From positions 567,455 through 599,980 of the forward strand of contig BFEA01000626.1 in assembly GCA_003427395.1 (NCBI GenBank): a DNA stretch of 32,526 nucleotides. The letters run 5' to 3'. The DNA is from Chara braunii. Taxonomy: Eukaryota > Streptophyta > Charophyceae > Charales > Characeae. The notes under the pieces were generated by a model that did no database searches, was not told the DNA's origin, and saw only the letters and a program-made list of their open reading frames with translations. Positions 10,101 to 19,985 of this stretch are shown here, piece after piece. The position numbers and the translations under genes were made by a program. The first letter of the stretch is position 1; every line of letters begins with the position of its first letter.

Positions 10101-10877
10101 GTAGCTTTCGTCAAAGCGACCACGACTCTCGCCCCGTTGCAGCTGAGAAGCCAAACCAGAACCCAAACCCCACCCTTCCGTTGGAGCCCCGCTGGATTCG
10201 CACTTGCTGCACAGCCGCAAAGGCATCGACAACTCTTGTCTGTGGCCGACGTCGCGGGGTACGTGGAGGTTGACATCCTCTTTCTCCAACAAGTTAAAAA
10301 ATTCTCGAGCCAAAACAAAACCTCCTGCAATTGCGAGCTCACGGTAGAAGGGTGTGTTCACAACACCCGCTACGAAGCCCTCAAACAAATCCAATGTCAA
10401 AATCACCCCCTTCGAATTGCCAATGACGTTGCCCTTATCACCGTAAACAGTTTTCATATAGAAGTGGCGACCGTCAGACTTCTTGTCCTCCCACTGCAAG
10501 ACGGCCACAAGCACTCTACACCGCTTGTTGTCATCGACAAAGACGACAGGACCACACGGCTGCACATTGGGGTTGGAAGCATCCCCACAGCACCAGTCGA
10601 CGGACCATTTTGACCTCGTGTGGTTCGACCACGATTTCGAGGTTGTAGACGACCGTCTTGTGGAGTCTTTCCCTGATCCCTTTCTGGAGGTCCTGACAGG
10701 CTCCCCCTCACCCCTCGAAGAAGACATCGTGTCTGCAAAGGATAACACAATTGAAGCAACCCGCCACGCGGTCAAGATTGGGCAAATCTCAGCAGCAATA
10801 GTTCGCTCACCGTCAAACCACAACGCAATCCTTGCCAAAGCGTCACAAGCATAGGAGGTGAATCTTGAACTGCACAC
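7193..10877 (-). pseudogene. Decayed multi-segment gene; possible ParB-like domain and degenerate methyltransferase-like segment
   Basis: Protein-like frames follow one another on the minus strand for 3.7 kb, separated by stops and frame changes. In order: 10877-9870; 9854-9441 (same frame, after a TAA; the preceding AG/GTAAAA could also be a splice donor); 9430-about 9245 (shifted, with a TAA at 9461-9463); 9239-about 8840, crossing a TAG at 8946-8948; 8856-about 8420 (shifted); about 8420-7913, with stops at 8381, 8342 and 8270; 7925-7745; and 7741-7193, ending in a Gly-rich tail. Segment 2 has EWEEQYNQRSLDPVLVEGI, then VCWQHNVAAVRSLL (9376 leftward), which resembles the spacing of the ParB/RepB N-terminal fold (NP..R...L..SI, then G.HR..A). 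Segment 4 has FILDHCEPFDLKLW (near 9047-9015) followed by a hydrophobic TVIVFVPQQW strand, reminiscent of a degraded DPPY-type methyltransferase. Both domain readings are tentative; that this was once a protein gene is well supported. Confidence 0.6.
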
Positions 10878-11129
10878 GACGGCCTCATAGTATCGTTTTC
10901 ATAGCACAAAGTTCGGATCACGGCGAACTTCGCACACGGAGGCCCTCCAACACCCCACTCCGAACAACGCGAACAATCTTTGCGTAAGGATTACCCGTCA
11001 TCCGACGATTCCTCACGGAGGCCTCGACGTGATTCCTTGACATGGGCATTGATCGCAGTTTACGGACACACCCGAAGTTCGTCCGGATCCGAACTTCGAA
11101 CCTTGTGGGAAGGGTTGTGTGGTTTGCTG

Positions 11130-12215
11130 ACGCACAACATGTAAATGATCTTTGCAGAACATAATAGGGAGCTCTTAGTTCCGACGTTTGTCAAAAAGGA
11201 CTTGGCGTTCTCTCTCGTTTTCTGCAAGGACTGAAACTGTGGACAACGACAGTGAACCACACGACCCCTCTCGCATTGTTCGAAGTTCGGATCCCAACGA
11301 ACTTCTATTGCCACGAGAACGCGGTTCCTTGACATGTGGACTTACTTTCTCGCAACAGAGCAGCCGGGCGTTAAAACTTGGGGGTGTTCGAGCTTCTTCT
11401 AGTCACCCTGTGTACCCAACCAGTGTACTTCGACGACCGATTTTGACGGTTGTTTGTCGAGAGACCCGCAAACTTCTTTTGTTCCCCCACTTGGACACAA
11501 CGTGAAGTTCGAATGCTGACGAACTTCTAGTATTCACAAATCTTACACGACACGTGGAAGACCCCGGTGAGGGTGGAGGATGGGTGAATAGACCTAGTTC
11601 GTCGGCACCCGGACCTCGCATATGCGCGGAAAATGACAACTCCATATTTATTTTTTATGCGAGATTCATAGGAGTCCGCTTGTGTCCGAACTTGTACAGT
11701 CATCCTTTGTCGTCAATAGCTGAAGTTCGGATGCAGGTGAAATTAGTGTGTTCACCCATCGTCTGCGGCGACTGGGGTCTTCTCTTACTGCGAGCGCACC
11801 CAAGCATGCTGCTGCGACGTGTCATGCACTGATCCCGATAAACTTCGATAGTGGTGGGATGTGGTGTTCAGAATAGACGGAACAGACAATATTTGAAGTT
11901 CGCCGGGATCTGAACTTCGAACATTCCGGGACTGGCTTCGCGGTTCACTGGCGGCACGAACACAACTCTTATGTTTGCAGAACAAAGGAAAAAAATATAA
12001 ATCCCCAATCTATCCTTTTTCGGATTCGGCTGGAGTTCTCTCTGGTGTTCTGCGAAGATCTGACCCATGTCGACAACGACAGTGGACCATACGACCGTTC
12101 CAGAAATGAACGAAGTTTGGATCCGGGCGAACTTCGAATCGTGCTTGAACGACGGTGCTCGTCAAGGCGGAATTTCTGTTTCGCAGTGGAGGACCAGAGC
12201 TTTAAAGCTCAGGGA
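11130..12215. repeat. About 830-base higher-order repeat, two copies
   Basis: Several landmarks recur with a near-constant offset: CAACGACAGTG before a GAC-rich stretch and a dyad (dyads at 11283 and 12113, 830 apart), the preceding TTTGCAGAACA word (about 11150 and 11967), and the following TTAAA..GGG..TTCT stretch (about 11370 and 12200). The copies are strongly diverged, so this is an old tandem unit. Confidence 0.6.
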
Positions 12216-12360
12216 CGTAAGTTTTTCTGGTCACAACGACAACGGTACCACTTAGGTCCGGCGACAGTTTCGGCCAATATTTGAAGTTCGGATACCGGCG
12301 AACTTCATCAGCCCCCCCGTTTGGACAATACTCAAAGTCCACCAAGTTCGTCGGCATATG

Positions 12361-13300
12361 AACTTCTTTTGTTCTCCTTCATCACCCATATATGAAGTTC
12401 GGCAGCAAATTTGCCCAATATTTGTAGTTCGGATGCCGGCGAAGTTCTTCAGCTCCCCCGTTTGGACACTACGTGAAGTTTGGATGCCGACGAACTTCCA
12501 GTGTTCTACAATCCAAGGCGGCACCAGGAAGACCCCAGTCACAGCGAAGGAAGAGTGGAAACACAAAGTTCTTTGGCATCTGAGCTCAAATATCGGCGAC
12601 AAGGGATATGACTGTTGGAGTTCATCAGTCCAAAATTTCACCAAGTCTGTCGGCATCCATACTTCATCTGTTGTCCTTCTTCATCAATATGTGAAGTTTA
12701 GCGGCAGATTCGGCCAATGTTTGAAGTTTGGATCTGACGAACTTCTACACTCCCCCTGTTTGGACATTGGGTGAAGTTCGGATGCCGACGAACTTGTGGT
12801 GATTTCCCTTTCCAAATGGAACCAGGAAGACCCCAGTCAAAGCGGAGGATTGGTGAAAACATGAAGTTCGCTGGAATTCAAATTACTTATATTGACGAGA
12901 AAGGAAAACTCCAAAAGTTCATTAACCCTAGATTTCGTAAAGTTCGCCGGCGTCCGAACTTCTTCTATTGTCCTTGCGGCACTAGGAAGACCCCATTCAC
13001 AGCAAACACAAAGTTCGCTGGCATCCGAACTTTACATAATTGCAAGAAAGGAAGTCTACTATGATCATGAACCCGAAATTTAGCGAAGTTCGTCGACATC
13101 CGAACTTCTTCTGCTGTCCTTGCGGCACTGCGAAGACCCTACTCAGAGCAAAGGATGGGTGAAAACACAAAGTTCGTTGGGACCCGAACTTCAAATACTG
13201 GCGAGAAAAGACAACTTTTGAAGTTCATGGAACCGGAAGTTCGCCAAGTTCGTCATGGTTCGGACTTCCTCTGTTGTCCTTCTTCACCAATATGTGAAAT
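12361..13300. repeat. About 300-base higher-order repeat within the dyad satellite
   Basis: The word GGAAGACCCCAGTCA recurs near 12530 and 12827, with variants near 12985 and 13125. The stretch TGT(C/T)CTTC..CA.CAATATGTGAA recurs near 12370, 12672 and 13273. This gives a unit of about 300 bases holding three to four dyads. A related GGAAGACCCC word near 11556 suggests the unit once extended left. Confidence 0.65.
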
Positions 13301-13549
13301 TAGCCATAGGGGATGCTTCGTGCATTCACCCGTGCTCTGTGGTGACTAGGGCATTGGTCCTTGCAATTTGACCAGGCACTACTGTGGCGATATCTTAAGC
13401 TGGGATCCCGACGATCTGCGACAGCTCTGGGATGAGGTGCTTGGAAGAGGTGCACCGCCATTTGGGCTTCATCGATCTCATACATTAAACGGAACGCAAA
13501 GTTCGATGCTGAATAAGGTCCGATGCAGTCCAATGGCCATCCCGACACC

Positions 13550-14650
13550 TGGGATCGATCCTCGCTTCGCCTCGCACGGTCACGCAAACATCCACACAAA
13601 CGATCTCTCGATGATTCTTCATTGCCATCTTTTACTCGATCAATCAGCGGATCGCAAATTCATCGGCAATCAAACATTCGAGCAAGCAACAGATCGGGAA
13701 TGATTTGTTGCTCAATCACGTGATTGGTTGGATGGGCGATCTGTTGATTGATCGATCGCTTGCTTGTAACAACGATCTGCAGATCGAACTGAGTTGGCTC
13801 GACAGTGACGACAAACATGTGGGTGCTTATGCACACACGCACGCACACATTCACATACAAACATTCACTGACGCTATGTTGACCATACCGACTGAAGGGA
13901 ATAATTGGTTGATCAAATAGTTGATTCGGTCTGACACAGGCATACATGAACAGACACGCGTGCACACACCTGCCAACACGAACGAAATTCAATCATTCGA
14001 TCAATCAACATATAGGGAACAATTTGTTGATCGATCGACTGCTTGATTGAATGGGTGATCCGTTGATCGATCGATCACTTGCTCGCGACAACGATCCGTC
14101 ATTCGAACCGGCTCAAGGACCTGATCGACCGATCAAACGTTTGGTTTAAAAATAACGAAAGACATACGCACACTTGTGCACAAACGCGCACACAAACACG
14201 ATGGCCCCGTTTGATTTGGAGATTGACTGCTCAATTGCTGGCGTGCACAGTGCGGTCTACCGACGGGTCGATTGATTGATTTTGGGGAGCGCTCTATTGA
14301 TCGTAATCATTGGCTCATCGAGCAATTAATTGGATCACATCAACCAATCACGCGCGCAAAAACCAGCGAACGCAAATGATCTGTTCACTCAAAGTGTCAG
14401 TCGACTCTCTCGAACGAAATGTCCAATCATTCAATCAGTTCCTTCGTTCGGCTCGGTCGCCAGATATTTGTTCGTGCCATTGAGGGTTTGGTCATCCAAT
14501 CAGCCAGTCGATCAATCAGCAGATCGGAATCAATCTATTCATTGATCGAGTGATTGATTGGATGAGCGATTCGTTGATCACTCGATTGTTTGCTTGCGAG
14601 AACGATTTGTCGATAGAACCGAATGGAGGAAACGACCTACGATGGAGCGT
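13550..14650. repeat. GATC/TGATTGAT-rich satellite
   Basis: Three diverged copies of a roughly 75-base module start near 13718, 14039 and 14548. Each reads TGATTG-ATGGG-GAT-CGTTGATCGATCGATC followed by CTTGCTTGC..ACAACGAT. Between them lie CA-rich tracts (cacacgcacgcacacat near 13833; others near 14160 and 14750). GATC and CGATCGAT words are very dense. No protein-like frame is present. It adjoins the dyad satellite but is a different family. Confidence 0.75.
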
Positions 14651-15600
14651 TCGGGTCATTGCGATCGAATGGCACAAACATTTATACATTTGCGAAAACG
14701 CACACGTGGGAACACACAAACAGACACATGACACCGAACAAAGAGACGCACACACACACGTCGCATCACAAACACACTCTTTCGAAGTTTTGAATGCACA
14801 CACACACATTCTAGAACCCATCGACAACGTGAATGTCGCTTTCGTCGTCCAATCGTTTTGTCCCATCCGCGTTCCCGTTTGAGTCGAAACTCGCCCCGAT
14901 GAAGACGTCGTCTGGAGAACCGGACGTGCACACCTCAACGACAACCGCAGAAAGCGTTGTGGCAATGGCGCCATGTGCGGGCTTTGGCGGTGAAGCGAAT
15001 GCGTTGAACGAGCAGCGCGCATGCAAGGCAAGCCCGTCAATAGGTCGGCCAAGGGTGAGGCAGATGACGTGGATCACTAAAGATCGCGGCGCAAAATGTG
15101 CGCAGTGACGTCGTGCGCCAGCCTCTAGATGCGTGGCGCCTGTGAACACAGGAAAGTGTGTGTGTGTAGTGGCTTACAGAAGAGTTGTGGCTGCCAATGC
15201 TCCCTGCATGCGTCTTGTAGTGCTTGCAAGCTATGACGTTGAGGTTCTGCGGGGAGCTGGAGATTGCAATCACATTAGTGATCGTGAATCACGGGCGCTG
15301 GTGTTGACGACAAAGAAAGTGCGGGTGGTGTTTCCGACAGCATCTCCCCAACGAAATGCGAAAAGGCAAAATGAGCGTTGGGGGGGGTGGCTTGCATGTA
15401 TAGGCTTGCAGGCCTCGAATTCGCAATGGGCCCTCCGCTCGGACGGGAAGGCCTTTTCCAAAATCGAAATCGAAATCGGGTCTCGTCACGCCTGTGGGCT
15501 AGCGTTGATGACACTTGTGATGTCGTCGTATTCCAGGATGTGGGTCGTGCACGCGGGGGATTTTTCGTCACGCGCAGGACGACCGTTTTCGGAGCGCAAG
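14650..15600. other. CA-rich to GC-rich stretch without a supported gene
   Basis: Several overlapping frames of 90-178 codons exist on both strands, but none has recognisable domain character and their compositions mirror (CA)n and CG-rich sequence. Microsatellite-like CACACA tracts occur near 14700-14810. I see no tRNA, splice-site series or transposon end here. Confidence 0.5.
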
Positions 15601-15624
15601 AGGGGGGGGGGGGTGAGATTTTGT

Positions 15625-15900
15625 CAACCGGGACAGGAAACGTAGGCGAGGTCTCGACGAGTCGTTTGATTTGCGCATCGGACGGCCAGGCTACGACTGC
15701 GAACATGGTCGTTTGCGCTAGTCGAAGGCAGGCCGTTTTGGACACGCGCGGGGTGGAAAGGGGGGGAGGGGGGGGGGCTTTTCATAGCGCGAAGGGGGCC
15801 CGTTTCACCTATCGTGAAAAAAAGGTAAAGGTATAGTGAGGCCTGGACAGGCCGCACCATTTGCACATCGCACGGCCAGGCTTCGCCAGGGCACAGGGCC
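15625..15900. repeat. Diverged direct repeat of about 200-base period, with G runs
   Basis: A module reading TTTG(A/C)..TTTGC(G/A)CATCG.ACGGCCAGGCT occurs near 15665 and again near 15857, each preceded by a GGACAGG word. Between them lie homopolymer G runs at about 15603 and 15760-15777. The G runs make frame calls here unreliable. Confidence 0.5.
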
Positions 15901-16126
15901 GACTCGGAACCTGCCAGAAACACATTCCGGTGTTGGGCGGCCCAAGCCTTACGCCGCCCTTTACTTCCTTGAGAAAAGCACCTGGCAGGGATTGGACTCG
16001 ACCACTATGGCCAACTTTGTCATGTCCGTCGTCAAAGATCTGCGACGACGGGACTGTGTGAGCGGTATCGGGACCGAGACATCGGGAGAACGCGACCCGC
16101 AGATTCGAAGAGAGTATTTTCGGTGA
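15836..16126 (+). CDS. Weak protein-like fragment, 96 aa
   Basis: The middle of this frame (YAALYFLEKSTWQGLD, then MANFVMSVVKDLRRRD) has more protein-like composition than its neighbours. It ends next to CGGTGAGC, which would also serve as a splice donor, so it could be an exon or a relic of one. No domain is recognised, and there is no start context or upstream promoter that I can support. It partly overlaps the duplicated G-rich module, which argues for chance. Confidence 0.2.
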   Translation: MRPGQAAPFAHRTARLRQGTGPTRNLPETHSGVGRPKPYAALYFLEKSTWQGLDSTTMANFVMSVVKDLRRRDCVSGIGTETSGERDPQIRREYFR

Positions 16127-16509
16127 GCACTATGGAAATCTATTGTTGGGAAAACATAAGGATACTACGGCATCAAGGAAAGTGTCGGAGGCGCCGACCG
16201 GATGATGGAACGAGGAGCCAGGAATCACACTCAAGCTTTGGCGGCATGTGAGACAAGAAGGGGCATCCGACTCTTGCGCCGAACCATCAGGTGGACGGAG
16301 AAGCGATGGTAGAGGGGAAATACTGCATGACTGAGAACGGAGGAAATCACTACGCCAGCATTGATGGGGCCTTCACAATTGTCGTCGGCCCAAGGACTGA
16401 ATGGGAGCCTCGGACCGTAAATGGGCGCTCTAAAGGGAGGACCCCTATTTTTCTCAATACTGGGCCCTGCGGATTTTAACGGGGCCTCCTTAATTTTCAC
16501 TAGGGGGGC

Positions 16510-16672
16510 CAAGGCAGGCCGGGATCAGGCTCGGAAGCACGTATGGTACCAGGGCGCTGCAAAAGGCCTGGTACCCGACAAAAAGGCTCCCTTCGTTGGA
16601 AACCTTTCGGGGCCCAAACAGGCCGGGACTAGGTTCGGGAGGCAGGCCTGGTACCGGGGCGCTGCAAAGTTC
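16510..16672. repeat. Direct repeat with GGTACC boxes, period about 105
   Basis: AGGCCGGGA-CAGG-TCGG-GGCA..TGGTACC-GGGCGCTGCAAA occurs near 16515 and near 16619. GGTACC-rich words also mark the left part of LTR-B (1800-2480), so this may be a fragment of a related LTR. Confidence 0.55.
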
Positions 16673-16736
16673 CCAACTTTGGCAGCACTCCGGGCTGCTG
16701 GAGCCTCGTGAGGCTGGGCCCAGAGGCGAACGGACT

Positions 16737-16890
16737 GACCGAGATCTGCTCGTACTTCGTAAAGCTGTTGACGTCACCAGGGTCGTGAGTGGTACGAGAG
16801 ACATACCTGGTGCTAGAGGCGAAGGGCATTGGCCGAGATCTGCTCAAACTACGGGAAGCCCTTGACGTCACCAGCGGCATTGTAGGAAGT
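16737..16890. repeat. Tandem module with TGACGTCA box, two copies
   Basis: CCGAGATCTGCTC, then a variable stretch, then TTGACGTCACCAG occurs near 16739 and again near 16832 (period about 94). TGACGTCA is the palindromic core bound by CRE/TGA-type bZIP factors in plants and animals. Further copies of the core are near 18047, 21952, 22070 and 22510. Confidence 0.6.
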
Positions 16891-17063
16891 AAGCTAGATA
16901 GGATCTGCCACCTGTAGCCAGGGTGTTGAGTGCCATATAGGATATCGACATTGGTTCATTGAGGATGATGATGAGACAATGGCAGCCGCGGGAAACAACT
17001 GCGTGCGGGCGGGAAGCGCTGGGCGAATCGATCCGGGCAGCACACGAATGGAGTAGAGCTGCA

Positions 17064-17066
<3 letters not shown>

Positions 17067-17113
<47 letters not shown>

Positions 17114-17496
17114 AAGAGAGGGGAGCACGAGTACGAGCCTGAACGCGAAGATGCGCGTATTTGGGCGCAGGGAACGTCCACATACGCACCCGTTGGGGGT
17201 GCATGAATTTAGGCCCTACTGCGTCTAGATTCGTGCTCGACAACAAACGCGCGGATGTAGGAGAGAGAGAGAGAGCGAGAGGGAGATGAACAGCGAGGAG
17301 CCGCACAAGCAAGAGTGGCGGCCGCGGAAGCAGTCGCGCGAGGTGAACGAAGCCTCGTGGGGCGAACGAAGCCGAGTGGGGAGAACGAGGTCGAGCGGGG
17401 GGGAACAGGCTTCTCGCAGCGAGGAAACCACGCAGAGCTGGCGAAACGGGCAGCACGTCATAGCGCGCAATCACGCGCAGACCCGCGCGGGCGCGC

Positions 17497-17563
<67 letters not shown>
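17067..17563 (+). repeat. Series of (GA)n microsatellites
   Basis: Pure GA runs lie at 17067-17111, about 17260-17275 and 17503-17563. The intervening sequence is also purine-rich on the + strand. Frames of Arg/Glu or Leu/Ser repeats in this stretch are microsatellite artefacts. Confidence 0.9.
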
Positions 17564-17566
<3 letters not shown>

Positions 17567-18116
17567 CGAGGGACGAGCGACAGGGGAACGAAGCTTTTTT
17601 CTCTGGATCGCACGTACCTGGCCGCAGGTGAGTCCACGTTCATTCAGATTAGAACCAGCGAGTCGACTCGTTGGGTAAAACGAGCGTGACGCGCGCTCAC
17701 GAGAAAGAGAGAGTGAGAGAAGAGAGGAAGAGATAGAGTGGGCGGGGTAGCGAAAACGGCACGCACGAGAAGAGAATGCATGAGGAGCGAAGCTGCTGCG
17801 GAGAAGGAGCGGGGAGAGCTGCGCGAGCTGAGCGGTCGTCGGAGCGGTCGAACGGGAGAGCGTGTATCCGCGCGAGCAAGAGTTGGGCGCAGACTTAACT
17901 AAGCACACGAACGACCAGCAGTGCGGGAACGACGGATCAGAGTGTGCGCGGTGGCGAGAGAGATGAAGAGGATGACGTGAGGGCACATACCTCGTATCGG
18001 GGATTACCCGCGCTGGGCAACATCTTCATATACCTCGGGGGCTGCTGACGTCAACAGTTGCATTGTCAATTCGTAGGCAGATAGGAGCTGAGGGCGGGCG
18101 AACAGGGGCCACGCTC

Positions 18117-18610
18117 GACGGACTGGACCAGAACAGACTGGACCGGGCTGGATCAGACCGGACCTGACTGGATCATACCGCATCACAACAGACGGACCGG
18201 ACCAGAACAGACTGCACCAGGCTGGATCAGACCGGGCCTAACCGGATCAGACCGCATCACAACAGATCGGACCAGACCAGTGCAGATCAGACCACACCGG
18301 ACCCTGACCAGACCAGACTCGAGACGGACCGGACCAGACCAGATCAAACTAGGTCCGGACCGGACCGGACCAGATCAGACCAGACCCAGACAGGACCGGA
18401 CCAGACCAGACCAGACCAGTACAGACTGGAGCAAGACAGGACCAGACCAGATGGGACCAGATTCAGACTGGATGAGACCAGATTCAGACCGGATCAGATG
18501 GGACCAGACTCAGGCCAGACCAGATGAGATCAGACCCAGACCAGGCTCAGACCAGACCAGATGAGATCAAACCCAGACCAGGCTCAGGCCAGACCCGACC
18601 AGACAGAGAC
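18117..18610 (+). repeat. GACCR pentanucleotide minisatellite
   Basis: About 490 bases consist of diverged GACCA/GACCG/GATCA pentamers. The first part shows a longer 74-base period: CCAGAACAGACTG occurs at 18128 and 18202. The frame at 18280-18564 (Gly-Pro-Asp-Gln-Thr-Arg repeats) simply reads the satellite. Confidence 0.85.
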
Positions 18611-18984
18611 CAAGGATGAGGCCTAGTGCGTGCCCGAAAGAGTAAGGCATCGCTTTCCTTACAGCCGAACGATTCAGAACTGGGCTCAGGCCGAGGACAG
18701 GGACTCGACCAGCGACAAGATCCACGCTAGTGCTGCGAAAGTGCCAGGCCTATTAAATCACCCGTCTTATTTCGCACAAGTGTCGGGACTGTTCACACAC
18801 TTGCCGCTCCATACATTTATTTTTGTTCCTTTATGTTCGTTCATTTGCGTCTATTTCTTAACATCTTATTACTAAATGCATTCTCAATCTATGTACTGGT
18901 CATCATTGTGAGCAGAAACAACAATCATGGAGGACCACGTGGCTAATGCATAACGATTGCCTATGTGGCCTGCTTGCAGCGCGC

Positions 18985-19358
18985 ACCAATGTTCAAGGAC
19001 AAGATCACAGGCGGGGTTCTACATCGACGACATCAGTATGGCGAGAGCTGGTCCCGTGTCCCGTGCACTGACACGTCACGTTCATGGGTGACCAGCATGC
19101 CGATGGATGATAAGCGCGCACTCCTGACATTTGTTGCCAGCCACATGGGCCGCCTCTTCTAATTTTCTTGACCAGAAAAATCAAGCGTGGCGACCCACGT
19201 GGCTGACGACGAATGTCAGGAGTGTGCGCTTATCATCCATTTGCACGTGACGTGTCAGTGCGTGCGATACGAGACCAGCTCTCGCTATATCGATGTTGAC
19301 ATTGAAGAACTCCACCTGTTATCCTGTCCTTTCATTGATTCTAACAATGGACTGCGCT
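18985..19358. mobile_element. Long imperfect palindrome (foldback element 1)
   Basis: Bases about 18985-19165 are matched, reversed and complemented, by about 19178-19358, centred near 19171. The core GATAAGCGCGCACTCCTGACAT on the left pairs with ATGTCAGGAGTG-GCGCTTATC on the right (one mismatch). The left arm carries about 17 extra bases near 19085-19105. No transposase frame is present. A non-autonomous foldback or MITE-like element is likely; a long hairpin precursor of small RNAs is an alternative. Confidence 0.75.
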
Positions 19359-19439
19359 GGCATCGTTCATGGTCACGACAAACATTGTTTGGCGGTTTTT
19401 TTCGTCAGCAACATGGGCCGCCGAGCATGATTATCCCGG

Positions 19440-19985
19440 TCATGTTATTGATCAAGACATGACGAATGATGCGTGCTGCGCGCCGACCACTTGGGCGATT
19501 GCTTTTCACCCCACACTCTTTGTCATCGGACGAGAACGTCGTCCCACATCGATGGCACTGCTCGATAACGAACAATGCTTCCTCCTCCTCGCAGCCATTG
19601 CCTACTGACGAATACTCCCATGGTGTCTTGATCGCGCTATCATGAAAATGTGAGCAAGTCGTCTTTGCGCGATTGAGCGACGGTGCAACATGATTCCCCT
19701 TTTGCCACGTGTTAACAGTAGCAGGGGGGAACATGTTGCACTGTTGCTCCTGCGCGCAAAGGCGACTAGTGAGGGTTTTCATTATCGCACAATCATTACA
19801 CTGTGGGAGTGTTTGTTCATTTACAGCAATGTTGTCTCCTCCACGCAACCATCATCTAATGATGTCGATGTGGAACGACATTCTCGTCCGATCACAAAGA
19901 GCGCAAGGTGAAAAGCGATGGCCTATGTGACCAACGCGCCGCACACATTATTATTCATGTCGGACTCGTTAACCAACAATGCTGC
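19440..19985. mobile_element. Long imperfect palindrome (foldback element 2)
   Basis: Arms of about 250 bases (19440-19692 and 19732-19985) are inverted copies centred near 19712. At the centre, GTGCAACATG (19683-19692) pairs with CATGTTGCAC (19732-19741), and TTCCCC with GGGGGAA, around a short loop containing TGCCACGTGTTAAC. Outer parts still align (GCTTTTCACC with GGTGAAAAGC). Part of the left arm plus loop recurs at 27312-27436, so this is a dispersed family. Confidence 0.8.

Larger units (their letters stand above)
10909..13418. repeat. 22-base dyad satellite, group III (about 25 copies)
   Basis: Copy starts: 10909, 11075, 11283, 11505, 11595, 11672, 11723, 11824, 11896, 12113, 12284, 12344, 12425, 12476, 12566, 12643, 12724, 12774, 12864, 12940, 13011, 13086, 13170, 13246 and 13397, plus a half-site at 12395. 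Best copies (11283, 12284, 12774, 13086) have both arms intact: AAGTTCG, an 8-base spacer such as GATGCCGA, then CGAACTT. Almost all are exactly 22 bases long; 12724 is 21. Orientation, judged from the spacer, switches often, with runs of six reversed copies at 12864-13267. In the dense part the spacing is 50-90 bases. Peptides read through it (KFVGIRT, EVRMPTNF, SSDPNEL) are by-products of the repeat and not a protein family. Confidence 0.85.

Noticed and set aside
11060-13194. Apparent protein family with KFVGIRT / EVRMPTNF / SSDPNEL motifs
   Set aside because: These peptides are the different reading frames of the 22-base dyad; they appear in several frames and both strands wherever the dyad occurs.
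10909-13418. Regularly spaced palindromic repeats resembling a CRISPR array
   Set aside because: Spacing varies from 50 to over 200 bases, repeat orientation flips, copies are diverged, there are no cas genes, and the surroundings are eukaryotic retroelement DNA.
14516-15149. Minus-strand frame of 178 codons with Cys-Val-Cys repeats
   Set aside because: The Cys/Val-rich part reads (CA)n-type sequence; the remainder overlaps two other open frames and shows no recognisable domain.
17315-17986. Frames of Arg-Glu or Ser-Leu repeats
   Set aside because: Direct translation of (GA)n tracts on either strand.
18280-18564. 94-codon frame of Gly-Pro-Asp-Gln-Thr-Arg repeats
   Set aside because: It reads a GACCR pentanucleotide satellite and ends with it.
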